Origin: Anaerolineales bacterium
Lineage (GTDB): Bacteria; Chloroflexota; Anaerolineae; Anaerolineales; UBA11579
Assembly (NCBI GenBank): GCA_020059485.1
Contig: JAGVCA010000030.1
Coordinates: 1 to 43,701 of the forward strand
Direction of reading: 5' to 3'
DNA: 43,701 bases
In this document: positions 23,696-31,804 of the stretch, piece after piece
How the letters are laid out: the number at the start of each line of letters is the position of its first letter
Numbering within the stretch: the stretch's first letter is position 1
Made by a program: the position numbers and the translations under genes
The notes under the pieces: model-generated
Seen by the model: only the letters and a program-made list of their open reading frames with translations
What the model was told of the DNA's origin: nothing
Databases searched by the model: none

Positions 23696-24420
23696 TGCCT
23701 GGCTCCAGCAGCCACGGTGAAGGCAGAGAACAGAGATCGCATGGCCGGGTCGGCAGGCATCCATTCCGGGTGCCACTGCACCGCCAGGCCAAAAGGATGC
23801 TCCAGAAGGCTGACAGCTTCGATCAGGCCGTCCGGGGCGCGGCCTTCGATCTGCAGAGCAGATGCCAGGGTCTCAATCCCTTGATGGTGCAGACTGTTGA
23901 CCTGTACTTGGCTGGCAGTGAAGATCAAAGCCAACTGGCTGCCGGGTTCAAGGTCTACCAGATGGGCAAGGTGATCGGTGGGGAAAGCAGGATGGCAGGC
24001 GTGTTCAAGCGCGCCGGGCAGCTGGTCGGAGATGTGGGTATAGAGCGTGCCTCCGAGCGCGACATTTAGTACCTGACAGCCGCGGCAAATGGCCAGGAAG
24101 GGCAGCCGGCGGCGGGTCAGGGCCTGTACCAGTGAGATTTCGAATGCGTCGCGCTCCTCGTCAATGCCGTAAACGCGCGGGTGTGGCTGGCCTGAAAACC
24201 TGTCGGTGGCGATATCGCCTCCACCGGTCAGCAGAATGCCATCCAGCCGGTTGAGGAGCGGTTCAATCGAATCCAGGGGCGTGTTTAACGGGATCAGCAG
24301 CGGTTGCGCGCCGGCCCGCAGCAGCGCTTCCGTGTAAGACCGGGGCGAGGAGACCATCGGCCAGCCATATTCAGGATGGGCGGTGCTGCGGGTGGTCAGG
24401 CCGATCAGAGGTGGTTTCAT
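23692..24420 (-). CDS. Class I glutamine amidotransferase-like gamma-glutamyl hydrolase (peptidase C26)
   Basis: A 242-residue PuuD-type hydrolase. The nucleophile lies in AICRGCQ (Cys112), the His/Glu pair in VQWHPEW (His217, Glu219), and LLTGGGDI is the oxyanion region. Relatives cleave gamma-glutamyl amides such as gamma-glutamyl-GABA. Overlap with murI suggests linked glutamate metabolism, with possible action on a gamma-glutamyl compound feeding the racemase; the substrate is unknown. Confidence 0.87.
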   Translation of the reverse strand: MKPPLIGLTTRSTAHPEYGWPMVSSPRSYTEALLRAGAQPLLIPLNTPLDSIEPLLNRLDGILLTGGGDIATDRFSGQPHPRVYGIDEERDAFEISLVQALTRRRLPFLAICRGCQVLNVALGGTLYTHISDQLPGALEHACHPAFPTDHLAHLVDLEPGSQLALIFTASQVQVNSLHHQGIETLASALQIEGRAPDGLIEAVSLLEHPFGLAVQWHPEWMPADPAMRSLFSAFTVAAGARQ

Positions 24421-24436
24421 GGCGAGTCCTTAAAGC

Positions 24437-24460
24437 AAAAGGGTGCAGTAATCTGCACCC
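24437..24460 (-). terminator. Intrinsic terminator of rplS
   Basis: On the minus strand GGGTGCAG-ATTA-CTGCACCC forms a perfect 8-bp stem followed by TTTT. It lies 25 bases after the rplS stop. Confidence 0.85.
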
Positions 24461-24484
24461 AATTTTACTGTAGAAATCGAGGTG

Positions 24485-24838
24485 TTATTTTTTGATCTTC
24501 TGCTTCAGCCGGGTAGCTTTGCCGATGCGGTCGCGCAGGTAATACAGGTTGGCTCGGCGAACGTGCGAGGAGCGCTCGATGATCACCTTATCCAAACGAG
24601 GGGAGCGCAGCAGGAAGGTACGCTCAACACCAACGCCATTGCTGGCGATCCGGCGGACAGTAAAGTTGGCATTGTTGCCAGCTTTGCGGATGCGGATGAC
24701 GGTGCCCTTGAATTCCTGGATACGTTCGCGGTTGCCTTCTTTGATGCGAACATGCACATTGACCACATCCCCCGGTTTGAGGTCGGGGATATTTTCGTTA
24801 ACTGGTGCTTCCACAGAGCGTAAGATTTCGTCAGACAT
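24485..24838 (-). CDS. rplS: 50S ribosomal protein L19
   Basis: A 117-residue L19 of normal length, with PDLKPGDVVNVHVRIKEGNRERIQ, FKGTVIRI, ASNGVGVERTFLLRSP and RRANLYYLRDR. It sits at the 30S-50S interface. It is monocistronic with its own promoter, a short leader containing a hairpin, and a terminator; the common trmD-rpsP neighbourhood is absent. Confidence 0.97.
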   Translation of the reverse strand: MSDEILRSVEAPVNENIPDLKPGDVVNVHVRIKEGNRERIQEFKGTVIRIRKAGNNANFTVRRIASNGVGVERTFLLRSPRLDKVIIERSSHVRRANLYYLRDRIGKATRLKQKIKK

Positions 24839-24903
24839 GGCATTATCCTTTATCGATCATTGCTTGGGCGTTACAGGTTCAATTCCCTGTGACACAGCGG
24901 GTA

Positions 24904-24932
24904 ATTATACCAGCGGCCTGAAGGGATGTGAA
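24904..24932 (-). promoter_or_regulatory. rplS promoter
   Basis: On the minus strand TTCACA (24932-24927), 17-bp spacer, TATAAT (24909-24904). Start would be near 24897, giving a leader of about 60 bases that contains a CACAGG/CCTGT hairpin. Confidence 0.75.
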
Positions 24933-25006
24933 GGGTATGCCATGATGAGTTTCCGGAGCGAATTTGGGGAAGGAGTCCAAGTTCTGAAATCTTCAGCGGG
25001 GGACGA

Positions 25007-25861
25007 TCAGGTAAACAGGTCGCTGGTGCGGTAGCTTTCAGGGACTTCAGGAAAAGCTTGCATAAAAGTATCCTTGCCAGCTGAGACTGAGCGGATCAGG
25101 CGCAGCAGCAGCGGACTCTGCGAACTGAAATTGATCTGACTGGCATGGCAGTTGCTGGCCTTCTCTTTGATATTTTTAACCCGGCTGTAATTGATCTGGG
25201 CGTGCGGGGGGTAGTCCTCATCGTCAGCCAGTATCTCGAGGTTGATATCCTGATTGCGGCCAAACCGGGAAGGGTCCTGTCCGATCAGACGCAGCACCCA
25301 AACCGCCACCCGGACAAAGGTGCGCGGGAAGATATGGAAATACAAACGGTCTGGCTGGAAGGGCGCTCCGGCTTCCGGGTAAGCAGAGGGTTCTCCGGCG
25401 GCATGGAATGCCTCTGTAGCGGCTCGATGAATGTGGATATGGTCGGGGTGATGGTAACCGCCGACCGGGTCGAAGGTCAGGACGACATCGGGTTTGAACG
25501 ACCGGATGTAAGCGGTAACCTGTTCAGTGACTTCTTCCAGCGGGGCGTTGATAAAAGCACGGGGGTGCTGGTTGTCGGAACTGCCAGGCATGCCTGAATC
25601 GCGGTAATCGAGGAAAGTGACTCGCTGGATACCGAGTTTCTCGGCAGCGCAGCGCAGTTCAGCTTCCCGGCAGCTGGCAACCGAATCGTACCCCTCGAGG
25701 AATTCCGGGTCGACAGTACCGGCTTCGCCGCGGGTTGCACAGATCAGGTGGACCTCCACTCCCTGTCGGGCATATAAGGCCAGCGTGCCGCCCATGCCGA
25801 AGGATTCATCATCCGGGTGGGCGAGGACGGAAAGGATCTTGCGGGGTTTGGTCATATCCAT
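25007..25861 (-). CDS. LmbE/PIG-L family deacetylase
   Basis: A 284-residue zinc-dependent deacetylase. It has the N-terminal zinc and catalytic motif LAHPDDESFGMGGTLA, and the second zinc His in YHHPDHIHIHR. The family includes MshB/BshB thiol-biosynthesis enzymes, mycothiol-conjugate amidases and GlcNAc-lipid deacetylases. No partner gene here decides between them. The start is uncertain between ATG 25861 and the ATG two codons later; neither has a clear Shine-Dalgarno. Confidence 0.87.
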   Translation of the reverse strand: MDMTKPRKILSVLAHPDDESFGMGGTLALYARQGVEVHLICATRGEAGTVDPEFLEGYDSVASCREAELRCAAEKLGIQRVTFLDYRDSGMPGSSDNQHPRAFINAPLEEVTEQVTAYIRSFKPDVVLTFDPVGGYHHPDHIHIHRAATEAFHAAGEPSAYPEAGAPFQPDRLYFHIFPRTFVRVAVWVLRLIGQDPSRFGRNQDINLEILADDEDYPPHAQINYSRVKNIKEKASNCHASQINFSSQSPLLLRLIRSVSAGKDTFMQAFPEVPESYRTSDLFT

Positions 25862-25885
25862 CAGAGCAGGAGGAGGTAGTCTATC

Positions 25886-26518
25886 TTACTTTTGTCCCTG
25901 GATTTCGGCGTTGAGCTGCTGGAAGAAACTCTTCATGAAGGTATGCCGGCCGGCTGCCATGCGGCGTCCGCTCTCGGTCTGCAGCCGCGCGTGGATCCGG
26001 GACAGTTTGAAGAGATATTCATGGTAAGCGGTGTAAGGCTCGCCCTCAATGGTCTTCAGCGCATTATGGAAGGTGGGGGAAGGCTCGGCATACAGCGGCT
26101 GGCCGTCCAGCACAGCGTAGGCCAGGGCGCGGGCCACACCGATCGCACCAATGGCATCAAGTTTATCGGCATCAAACAGGACCTTGGCCTCGATCGTGCG
26201 CGGGGTATTCTCTGCCCGAAAACGGTGGGTCAGGATGCAGTATTGGACCGCCTGGATGCGATCATCCGGCCAGCCCTCCGCGGCCAGTACCTTGCCTGCA
26301 AAGATGGCAGCCGCTTCGTGGTGGTCCATCCGAACCTGGTCATCGCCTGAGGCAGAGCGGGCGTCATGGAGGAGTGCGGCTGCCCGGACGATCTCCGGAT
26401 CCGCCCCTTCCTGTTCGGCCAGCACTTCCGCCAGCCGGTAGACGCGCAGGACGTGATCAAAGTCGTGGACCTGGTCGTTGTCCTGATACCAGGCCCGGGC
26501 TTGGTCGATCGTCGGCAT
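25886..26518 (-). CDS. HD-domain phosphohydrolase
   Basis: A 210-residue HD-superfamily protein with HDFDHVLRVYRLA (first His), LLHDA (His-Asp), DHHEAAAIF and FDADKLDAIGA, giving the full metal-binding set. Relatives hydrolyse nucleotides or other phosphate esters. It follows the 60-residue membrane protein gene by three bases and closes the hutI operon. Substrate unknown. Confidence 0.87.
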   Translation of the reverse strand: MPTIDQARAWYQDNDQVHDFDHVLRVYRLAEVLAEQEGADPEIVRAAALLHDARSASGDDQVRMDHHEAAAIFAGKVLAAEGWPDDRIQAVQYCILTHRFRAENTPRTIEAKVLFDADKLDAIGAIGVARALAYAVLDGQPLYAEPSPTFHNALKTIEGEPYTAYHEYLFKLSRIHARLQTESGRRMAAGRHTFMKSFFQQLNAEIQGQK

Positions 26519-26521
26519 GGT

Positions 26522-26704
26522 TCAGATCCTGGGCAGATACTGCAGGACGAGCAGGATCAAGCCGATGATGATGATGGCGGCACAACCGAAGGCAAAAATC
26601 TTGCGGGCCAGTCGGAGGAAAAAGCGCAACACGATCCAGGCAATGCCGATGATCAGCAGCCAGACCAGGATCTCGGGCACATTGGCGGGAAGTGAGTCGA
26701 TCAT
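26522..26704 (-). CDS. 60-residue membrane protein in the hutI operon
   Basis: A short gene starting at an ATG that overlaps the hutI stop (ATGA) and ending three bases before the HD gene. The protein has two hydrophobic segments (about residues 9-28 and 36-57) separated by a basic turn, RFFLRLARK. No family recognised. The tight packing between two clear genes supports it being real despite its size. Confidence 0.68.
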   Translation of the reverse strand: MIDSLPANVPEILVWLLIIGIAWIVLRFFLRLARKIFAFGCAAIIIIGLILLVLQYLPRI

Positions 26705-27975
26705 TGGACCTCCAATTCTGCGGCGGGCAGCGGGAAACGCTTGCCGCGCTTGATGACTGCATTCACCAGGTTGCCGCCGTAGCGATATCCGAGATGGCGG
26801 TAATCGGACACGTTCAGGAGCAACAAGTCGGCCTGTTTTCCTGGTTCGATCGAGCCGATCCGGTCTTCGCGCTGGATGGCTGCGGCGGCATTGATGGTGG
26901 CTGCGGCGATGGCCTGGGCTGGCGAGAGCTTCATGTACCGGCAAGCAAGAGCGATACTCATTTGCAGGTTCTCGCACCATGTGGTGCCGGGATTCAGGTC
27001 GGTTGCCAGGGAGAGCAGGCCACCGGCCTCCAGGAACTTTTGGGCCGGGGTATAGTGATTCTCAGCCAGCCCAAACGGTGTCCCAGGCAGACCGACGGCA
27101 ACGGTTCCGGAGGCAGCCAAAGATGCGATGTCGGACTCCGAACTGGTGACCAGATGGTCGGCGGAGGCGGCGTGCAGCTCGGCAGCCAGGCTGGCCCCAC
27201 CGAGATTATCAAACTCATCGGCATGGATCTTGAGGGGAAAGCCGAGTGCCTGGGCCTGTTCAAGGATCTGACGAGACTGCGCCAGGTTGAAAGCGCCTGT
27301 TTCGCAGAAGACATCTACAAAGGGGAGGGGACGGTTGAATGTGGAGGTCTCCCAGAATTCCTTCAGGGCCGGCAGCATTTCGCGGCATACGAGGTCGGTA
27401 TAGGCTTGGGGATCATCCTTGTATTCCGGGGCGATGGCATGCGCACCGAGAAAGGTCGGCACCAATTCCCAGGGACCTTCGTGATCAAGCTGCAGGATGG
27501 CCTCGATCATACGCAGCTCGGTCTCGGTCTCCAGGCCATACCCGGTCTTGACCTCGATGGTGGTTGCGCCATGCCGGAACGCCTGCCAGAGCCGGGCGCT
27601 GGTTTGCTTCACCAGTTGCTGGATGGTCGCCTGACGGGTGGCGCGCACGGTTGAAAGGATCCCACCGCCAGACTCGAGGATCTCCAGATATGTTTTTCCC
27701 TGCAGTTTGAGTTCGAACTCAGCCGCCCGGTCACCAGCCCAGATGGCGTGGGTGTGTGGATCAACCAGGCCGGGCATCACAACCATCCCGCCTGCATCCA
27801 GGCGTTCAGCGTCCGGATAGCTGGCTAATAATTCAGCGCTGGGGCCGACGGCTTGGATGGTAGACCCTTCGAACAGGACCGCGCCATCGGGAATTATCCC
27901 GAGTCGGCCAAGCTCCTGTCCTCGCTGAGGCGGGCCGGCAATAGTCAAAAGTTGCGAGGCAGAATGGATCAGCAT
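26701..27975 (-). CDS. hutI: Imidazolonepropionase
   Basis: A 424-residue amidohydrolase of histidine catabolism, hydrolysing imidazolone-5-propionate to formiminoglutamate. It has PGLVDPHTHAIWAGDRAAEF (metal His pair), VKTGYGL, FLGAHAIAPE, KIHADEFDNLGG and ATDLNPGTTWCENLQ. No other hut genes are in the window. It leads an operon with a small membrane protein and an HD hydrolase. Confidence 0.94.
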   Translation of the reverse strand: MLIHSASQLLTIAGPPQRGQELGRLGIIPDGAVLFEGSTIQAVGPSAELLASYPDAERLDAGGMVVMPGLVDPHTHAIWAGDRAAEFELKLQGKTYLEILESGGGILSTVRATRQATIQQLVKQTSARLWQAFRHGATTIEVKTGYGLETETELRMIEAILQLDHEGPWELVPTFLGAHAIAPEYKDDPQAYTDLVCREMLPALKEFWETSTFNRPLPFVDVFCETGAFNLAQSRQILEQAQALGFPLKIHADEFDNLGGASLAAELHAASADHLVTSSESDIASLAASGTVAVGLPGTPFGLAENHYTPAQKFLEAGGLLSLATDLNPGTTWCENLQMSIALACRYMKLSPAQAIAAATINAAAAIQREDRIGSIEPGKQADLLLLNVSDYRHLGYRYGGNLVNAVIKRGKRFPLPAAELEVQ

Positions 27976-28010
27976 ACAGATTCCCTCAGATCACTTTGGA
28001 TGTGGGTGAA

Positions 28011-28016
28011 ATTATA
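28011..28016 (-). promoter_or_regulatory. Putative -10 element for hutI
   Basis: TATAAT on the minus strand 36 bases before the hutI ATG. No convincing -35 at normal spacing, so activation may be needed, or the match is fortuitous. Confidence 0.4.
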
Positions 28017-28093
28017 GCACGGCCCTCCTATCAGCGCGCGGAGGTGCTACTGGCCTGCTGCTTGCATCTATCGAATGTGAAAGGAAGGCCAAC

Positions 28094-28122
28094 TTGACAC
28101 AATAGTACCCATGTGCTACATT
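28094..28122 (+). promoter_or_regulatory. Promoter of the roadblock/V4R/response-regulator operon
   Basis: TTGACA (28094-28099), 17-bp spacer, TACATT (28117-28122). The leader of about 60 bases leads to AGGAG (28179-28183) before the TTG start. Confidence 0.6.
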
Positions 28123-28189
28123 AAATCTTGCATTTTGAAGGGTGAAATGCTGCTCAGGGAAAAAATACAGCCTCAACCAGGAGACATCT

Positions 28190-28561
28190 TTGACAAAGAC
28201 CCGCACCCAAAAATTGGTCGATCGCCTGCGGGATCTGCAGGCTTCCTCGCCCGATGTGGAAGGCTCCGCGATCGTGAGTGTGGATGGCCTGAGCATTGCC
28301 ACGGCATTGCATCAGAACATTGAGGAAGATCGGGTGTCTGCTATGTCGGCTGCCATGCTTTCGCTTGGTGAGCGGATCGCAATGGAATTGGGCCGCGGCA
28401 GCCTGGAACAGGTGTATATCCGGGGAGAGAATGGCTATGTGCTGCTGATGGCGGTCGGCGAGGAAGCGGTGCTGACAGTTATGGCTCGCAAAGAAGCCAA
28501 GCTGGGGCTGATCCTGCTCGATATGAAACGGGCAGTTGAAGACCTGGCGGGGTTGATCTAG
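28190..28561 (+). CDS. Roadblock/LC7 domain protein
   Basis: A 123-residue single-domain protein of the Roadblock/LC7 (MglB-like) family, dimeric regulators often tied to small GTPases or signalling complexes. SAIVSVDGLSIATAL, SAMSAAMLSLGERIAMELG and YVLLMAVGEEAVLTVMAR match the fold. The TTG at 28190 is preferred over an upstream GTG because AGGAG lies six bases before it and the domain then starts at the usual place. No MglA-type GTPase is visible nearby; the next genes encode a V4R sensor-like protein and a response regulator. Confidence 0.85.
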   Translation: MTKTRTQKLVDRLRDLQASSPDVEGSAIVSVDGLSIATALHQNIEEDRVSAMSAAMLSLGERIAMELGRGSLEQVYIRGENGYVLLMAVGEEAVLTVMARKEAKLGLILLDMKRAVEDLAGLI

Positions 28562-28575
28562 AAACCGGGGCGGCT

Positions 28576-29211
28576 ATGGACCAGATCAGTAAGAGTGAAT
28601 TGTATTACCCGAACAGATTTGCCCAGATCACTCTGTCAGCACTAGAAGAGGTAATGGGTAAGAATGGGTTGAACGCTATCCTGAATGTGGCTCATTTATC
28701 GCACCTGATCGATAACTACCCGCCCAGCAACCTCGAGCGGGAATTTGATTTTGCTTATTATTCGATGATCAATCTAGCCCTGGAAGAATTATACGGCCCT
28801 CGCGGCGGGCGCGGACTGGCATTGCGCGCTGGCCGGGCGACGTTCTCAGACGCCTTGCGCAATTTTGGGGCGATGGCTGGCGTGGGGGATGTCGCTTTCA
28901 AAGTGCTCCCGTTGGCTCAGAAGCTCAAGCTCGGATTGCCGGCAATGGCCAAGATCTTCAGCACGGTTAGTGACCAGCACAGCACTGTCGAGGACCATGG
29001 TGGTGAACTGCATTATGTGATCCATCAATGTCCGGTGTGCTGGGGCCGACGCGGAGAAGACCGCCCGGTGTGTTTCATCGCCGCCGGATTGATCCAGGAG
29101 AGCCTAAAGTGGGTCTCTGGTGGAAATGAGTTCCGGGTCAACGAATCCGAATGCATTGCGATGGGGGATGATGTCTGCCGGTTTGTGATCCAGAAAGAGC
29201 CAATAGGCTGA
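28576..29211 (+). CDS. V4R (4-vinyl reductase-like) domain protein
   Basis: A 211-residue protein with a C-terminal V4R domain. HQCPVCWGR (Cys152, Cys155), PVCFIAAGLIQESLKWVSGG (Cys166) and VNESECIAMGDDVCRFVI (Cys193, Cys201) are the conserved zinc/ligand residues. V4R domains are predicted small-molecule-binding modules, often attached to signalling proteins. It lies 14 bases after the roadblock gene and three bases before the response regulator, so the three are one unit. Ligand unknown; aromatic or hydrocarbon ligands are described for some relatives. Confidence 0.85.
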   Translation: MDQISKSELYYPNRFAQITLSALEEVMGKNGLNAILNVAHLSHLIDNYPPSNLEREFDFAYYSMINLALEELYGPRGGRGLALRAGRATFSDALRNFGAMAGVGDVAFKVLPLAQKLKLGLPAMAKIFSTVSDQHSTVEDHGGELHYVIHQCPVCWGRRGEDRPVCFIAAGLIQESLKWVSGGNEFRVNESECIAMGDDVCRFVIQKEPIG

Positions 29212-29214
29212 ACG

Positions 29215-30093
29215 ATGCAGTCAGATAAAGAACGAGCAACGATCCTGATCGTGGACGACGATCCGGAATTGGCCGAGATGCTTGAGGCCTATTTCAAGAT
29301 CCAGGGCTATTTGGTCGTGACAGCCTCCGGGGGGCAGGAGGCTCTTTTACTGTGTGAAGAGACCCGGCCGGACATGGTGCTGTTGGATGTCAATATGCCG
29401 GAGATGGATGGGTTTGAGGTCGCGCAACGATTGCGCGAAAAGCGCAGCACCCGCGATCTGCCTGTGATCTTCCTGACGGCGCGCGAGGCGCGCGAGGACC
29501 GGCTGACCGGTCTCGGACTTAGCCCGGATGACTATATGACCAAACCGTTCGATGTGCAGGAACTGCGGCTGCGAGTGCGCAATTCCCTGGCGCGGGCTGC
29601 CCAGACCCAGCTGCGCAATCCGGTGACCAACCTGCCGGAAGGTCAGTGGGTCGATGAGCGGCTGCGCGAGACGCTGCTGGAGCCGGGATGGGCGATGCTG
29701 GTGATCTCAATCGAAAACCTATCTTACTTCCGGGAAGAGTATGGTTTTATCACAGCGGATGATGTTATGCGGGCGCTCAGTCTGATGATTGAAAATACCG
29801 TCCACAGTGCGGGGAGTGCAAGTGCTTTTCTCGGTCATCTGAGCCCACAGAAATTCCTGGTGATCACTACCCCTGAATCCGGCGAGCAGATGCGGCGGCG
29901 GCTGGCTGGTCCACTACATCAATCGCTGGAATTCTTCTACCCGATGCGAGATCGCGAGTCAGATACCGGCCGTTTAAAACTGGCCCACGCCAACCGGCTG
30001 GGGGTGCGGTTCGGACTGTTGAGGCATACAGACGTCCCGATCCCTGACATCAAATCCCTGAAGCAACATTTATCCGTTCTGACCTCACGCTGA
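29215..30093 (+). CDS. Response regulator with receiver and degenerate GGDEF-like domain
   Basis: A 292-residue protein. The receiver (about residues 8-125) has VDDDPE, phospho-acceptor Asp58 in VLLDVNMPEMDG and Lys110 in MTKPF. The C-terminal half resembles a GGDEF domain in length and in PVTNLPEGQWVDERL and AMLVISIENLSYFREEYGF, but the active-site loop reads GHLSPQKFLV, so cyclase activity is not expected. It is probably a protein- or ligand-binding output. No histidine kinase is adjacent. It closes the trio with the roadblock and V4R proteins. Confidence 0.85.
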   Translation: MQSDKERATILIVDDDPELAEMLEAYFKIQGYLVVTASGGQEALLLCEETRPDMVLLDVNMPEMDGFEVAQRLREKRSTRDLPVIFLTAREAREDRLTGLGLSPDDYMTKPFDVQELRLRVRNSLARAAQTQLRNPVTNLPEGQWVDERLRETLLEPGWAMLVISIENLSYFREEYGFITADDVMRALSLMIENTVHSAGSASAFLGHLSPQKFLVITTPESGEQMRRRLAGPLHQSLEFFYPMRDRESDTGRLKLAHANRLGVRFGLLRHTDVPIPDIKSLKQHLSVLTSR

Positions 30094-30110
30094 AAGAGAA
30101 TCGCTCATAG

Positions 30111-30839
30111 ATGAAAACTTTGATCGTGCTGCCCACGTACAATGAATCTGAAAACCTGCCGCGCCTGGCTGAGGCGATCTTTGCATTGCCGGGGATGGAT
30201 ATCTCGCTCCTGGTGGTGGATGACGGCAGCCCGGATGGGACCGGTCAGATCGCCGATGCACTGGCGAACCAGTTCACTGGTAAGATCCAGGTATTGCACC
30301 GCAAGGGCAAACTGGGCCTGGCGAGTGCCTACATTCAAGGTTTCAGGCTGGCGCTAGAGCAGGATGTGGATGCCATTGGGATGATGGATTCGGACTTTTC
30401 TCACGCCCCTGAAAAACTACCGGAAATGATCGCCGCGCTGGCGCACGCCGACCTGGTGATCGGTTCGCGCTATGTACCGGGCGGCTCGGTGGACCGGCAC
30501 TGGCCGATCTGGCGTAAAGGCCTTTCTGCTTTTGGCAATGCCTATGCACGCACGATCCTCGGTCTCCCGGTCCGGGATGTGACCACCGGCTACCGGTTGT
30601 GGCGCAGGGAAAAGCTGGCGCAATTCCCGCTGGAGCGGCTGCTCTCAAGTGGATATGTGTTCCTGGTGGAGATGGTCTACATCGCCACAAAACTGGGCTT
30701 CAGGATCGTCGAAGTGCCGATCTATTTTGCCGACCGCAAATGGGGGCATTCCAAGATGAACCTGCGCATCCAGATCGAAGCGGCTTTCCGGGTATGGCAG
30801 GTGCGGATGGCGCATCGGAATTTAAAAGCGCCAGCCTAA
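30111..30839 (+). CDS. Polyprenol monophosphomannose synthase-like glycosyltransferase (GT2)
   Basis: A 242-residue GT-A enzyme resembling dolichyl-phosphate mannose synthase. It has VLPTYNESENLPRL, VVDDGSPDGTG, MDSDFSHAPEKLPEM (DxD-type metal site), VIGSRYVPGG and TTGYRLWRR. There is no C-terminal membrane domain, as in the soluble actinobacterial/archaeal type. It would transfer mannose or another sugar to a polyprenyl phosphate for surface glycosylation. It is 17 bases after the signalling trio, probably co-transcribed, and convergent with rsmA. Confidence 0.9.
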   Translation: MKTLIVLPTYNESENLPRLAEAIFALPGMDISLLVVDDGSPDGTGQIADALANQFTGKIQVLHRKGKLGLASAYIQGFRLALEQDVDAIGMMDSDFSHAPEKLPEMIAALAHADLVIGSRYVPGGSVDRHWPIWRKGLSAFGNAYARTILGLPVRDVTTGYRLWRREKLAQFPLERLLSSGYVFLVEMVYIATKLGFRIVEVPIYFADRKWGHSKMNLRIQIEAAFRVWQVRMAHRNLKAPA

Positions 30840-30841
30840 CG

Positions 30842-31678
30842 TCAGGCAGGGCTTGGCCCCAAAATATCAGTATTCGCCACTACTTCCCCCCACTCCTCCA
30901 AACTTAATGTCTGCGCCCGGCGTTGCGGATCGATGCCGGCTTGCGCCAGCAGGCTGGCGGTGTGCTCTTTGTCCCAGCCCATCCCGGCCGAGAGTGAATT
31001 TAACAGCGTCTTCCGTTTCTGAGAGAAGCCAGCCTTGATCAGGCGGAAGAACAGGTCCAGGCGCGAGCGCGGGATGCGCGGATCGGGATAGATCTCGATG
31101 CGGACCACGGCCGAATCGATCTTGGGCTCCGGGTAGAACGCTGCGGAAGGGATCTGGTCAACGATCTCGGGCTGGCCGTAGACCTGCACACTAAGCGCCA
31201 GCAGGCTCAGATTTCCGGCCGAGGCGCAGATCCGTTCTGCTACCTCGGACTGCACAGTCAGGACCACGCGGTGGGGCGGGTGTTTTGCCTCGAGCAGCTG
31301 GCGCAGCAAGGCAGAGGTGATGTAGTAAGGGATATTGGCGACGACCAGATAACCGGGTTGGTCGAATAACTCATTCAGGTTGACTTCCAGGATGTCGGCG
31401 CGGATCAGTTCTACATTCGGGAACGGGCGCAGGATCTCTTCCAGGGCCGCGGCGAGCTTGGTGTCCAGTTCGACGGCGACGACTCGCTGGCAGTTCTGTG
31501 CCAGCAGCGTCGTCAGGCTGCCCAGGCCGGGGCCGATCTCAAGGATCGTATCATCAGAGGAGATCTCAGCAGCCTGGATGATCCGGTTGAGCGCGCCGGC
31601 GTCTTCGAGAAAGTTCTGGCCGAGGCCTTTCTGGGGTCTCAGGTTGTACTGCTGTAGAAGTTTGCGGATCGAGGTCAT
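30842..31678 (-). CDS. rsmA: 16S rRNA (adenine1518/1519-N6)-dimethyltransferase
   Basis: A 278-residue KsgA/RsmA methyltransferase. QKGLGQNFL, the SAM loop LEIGPGLGSLTTLL, RADILEVNL and the catalytic VVANIPYYITSALL motif are all present. It dimethylates two adenines in the 3' hairpin of 16S rRNA. Ends convergently with the glycosyltransferase gene. Confidence 0.95.
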   Translation of the reverse strand: MTSIRKLLQQYNLRPQKGLGQNFLEDAGALNRIIQAAEISSDDTILEIGPGLGSLTTLLAQNCQRVVAVELDTKLAAALEEILRPFPNVELIRADILEVNLNELFDQPGYLVVANIPYYITSALLRQLLEAKHPPHRVVLTVQSEVAERICASAGNLSLLALSVQVYGQPEIVDQIPSAAFYPEPKIDSAVVRIEIYPDPRIPRSRLDLFFRLIKAGFSQKRKTLLNSLSAGMGWDKEHTASLLAQAGIDPQRRAQTLSLEEWGEVVANTDILGPSPA

Positions 31679-31804
31679 AGGTATATGTTACCAGTTTACG
31701 GTGTGGGGGCAATAGCGCTGCCTGCAAGGTCAGACCTTTATCGTATAATTCATGCTTGTGCGGGGATTATGTTGTGAATATGGAAAAAGTTCAGCGGTGC
31801 TTCG

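Noticed and set aside
24862-24900. tRNA remnant: a T-arm-like CAGGTTCAATTCCCTG on the plus strand
   Set aside because: No acceptor, D or anticodon arm can be found around it. It lies in the rplS leader, where it is simply a hairpin.
29623-30093. Active diguanylate cyclase
   Set aside because: The GGDEF signature loop is replaced by GHLSPQ-type sequence, so the domain is called degenerate.
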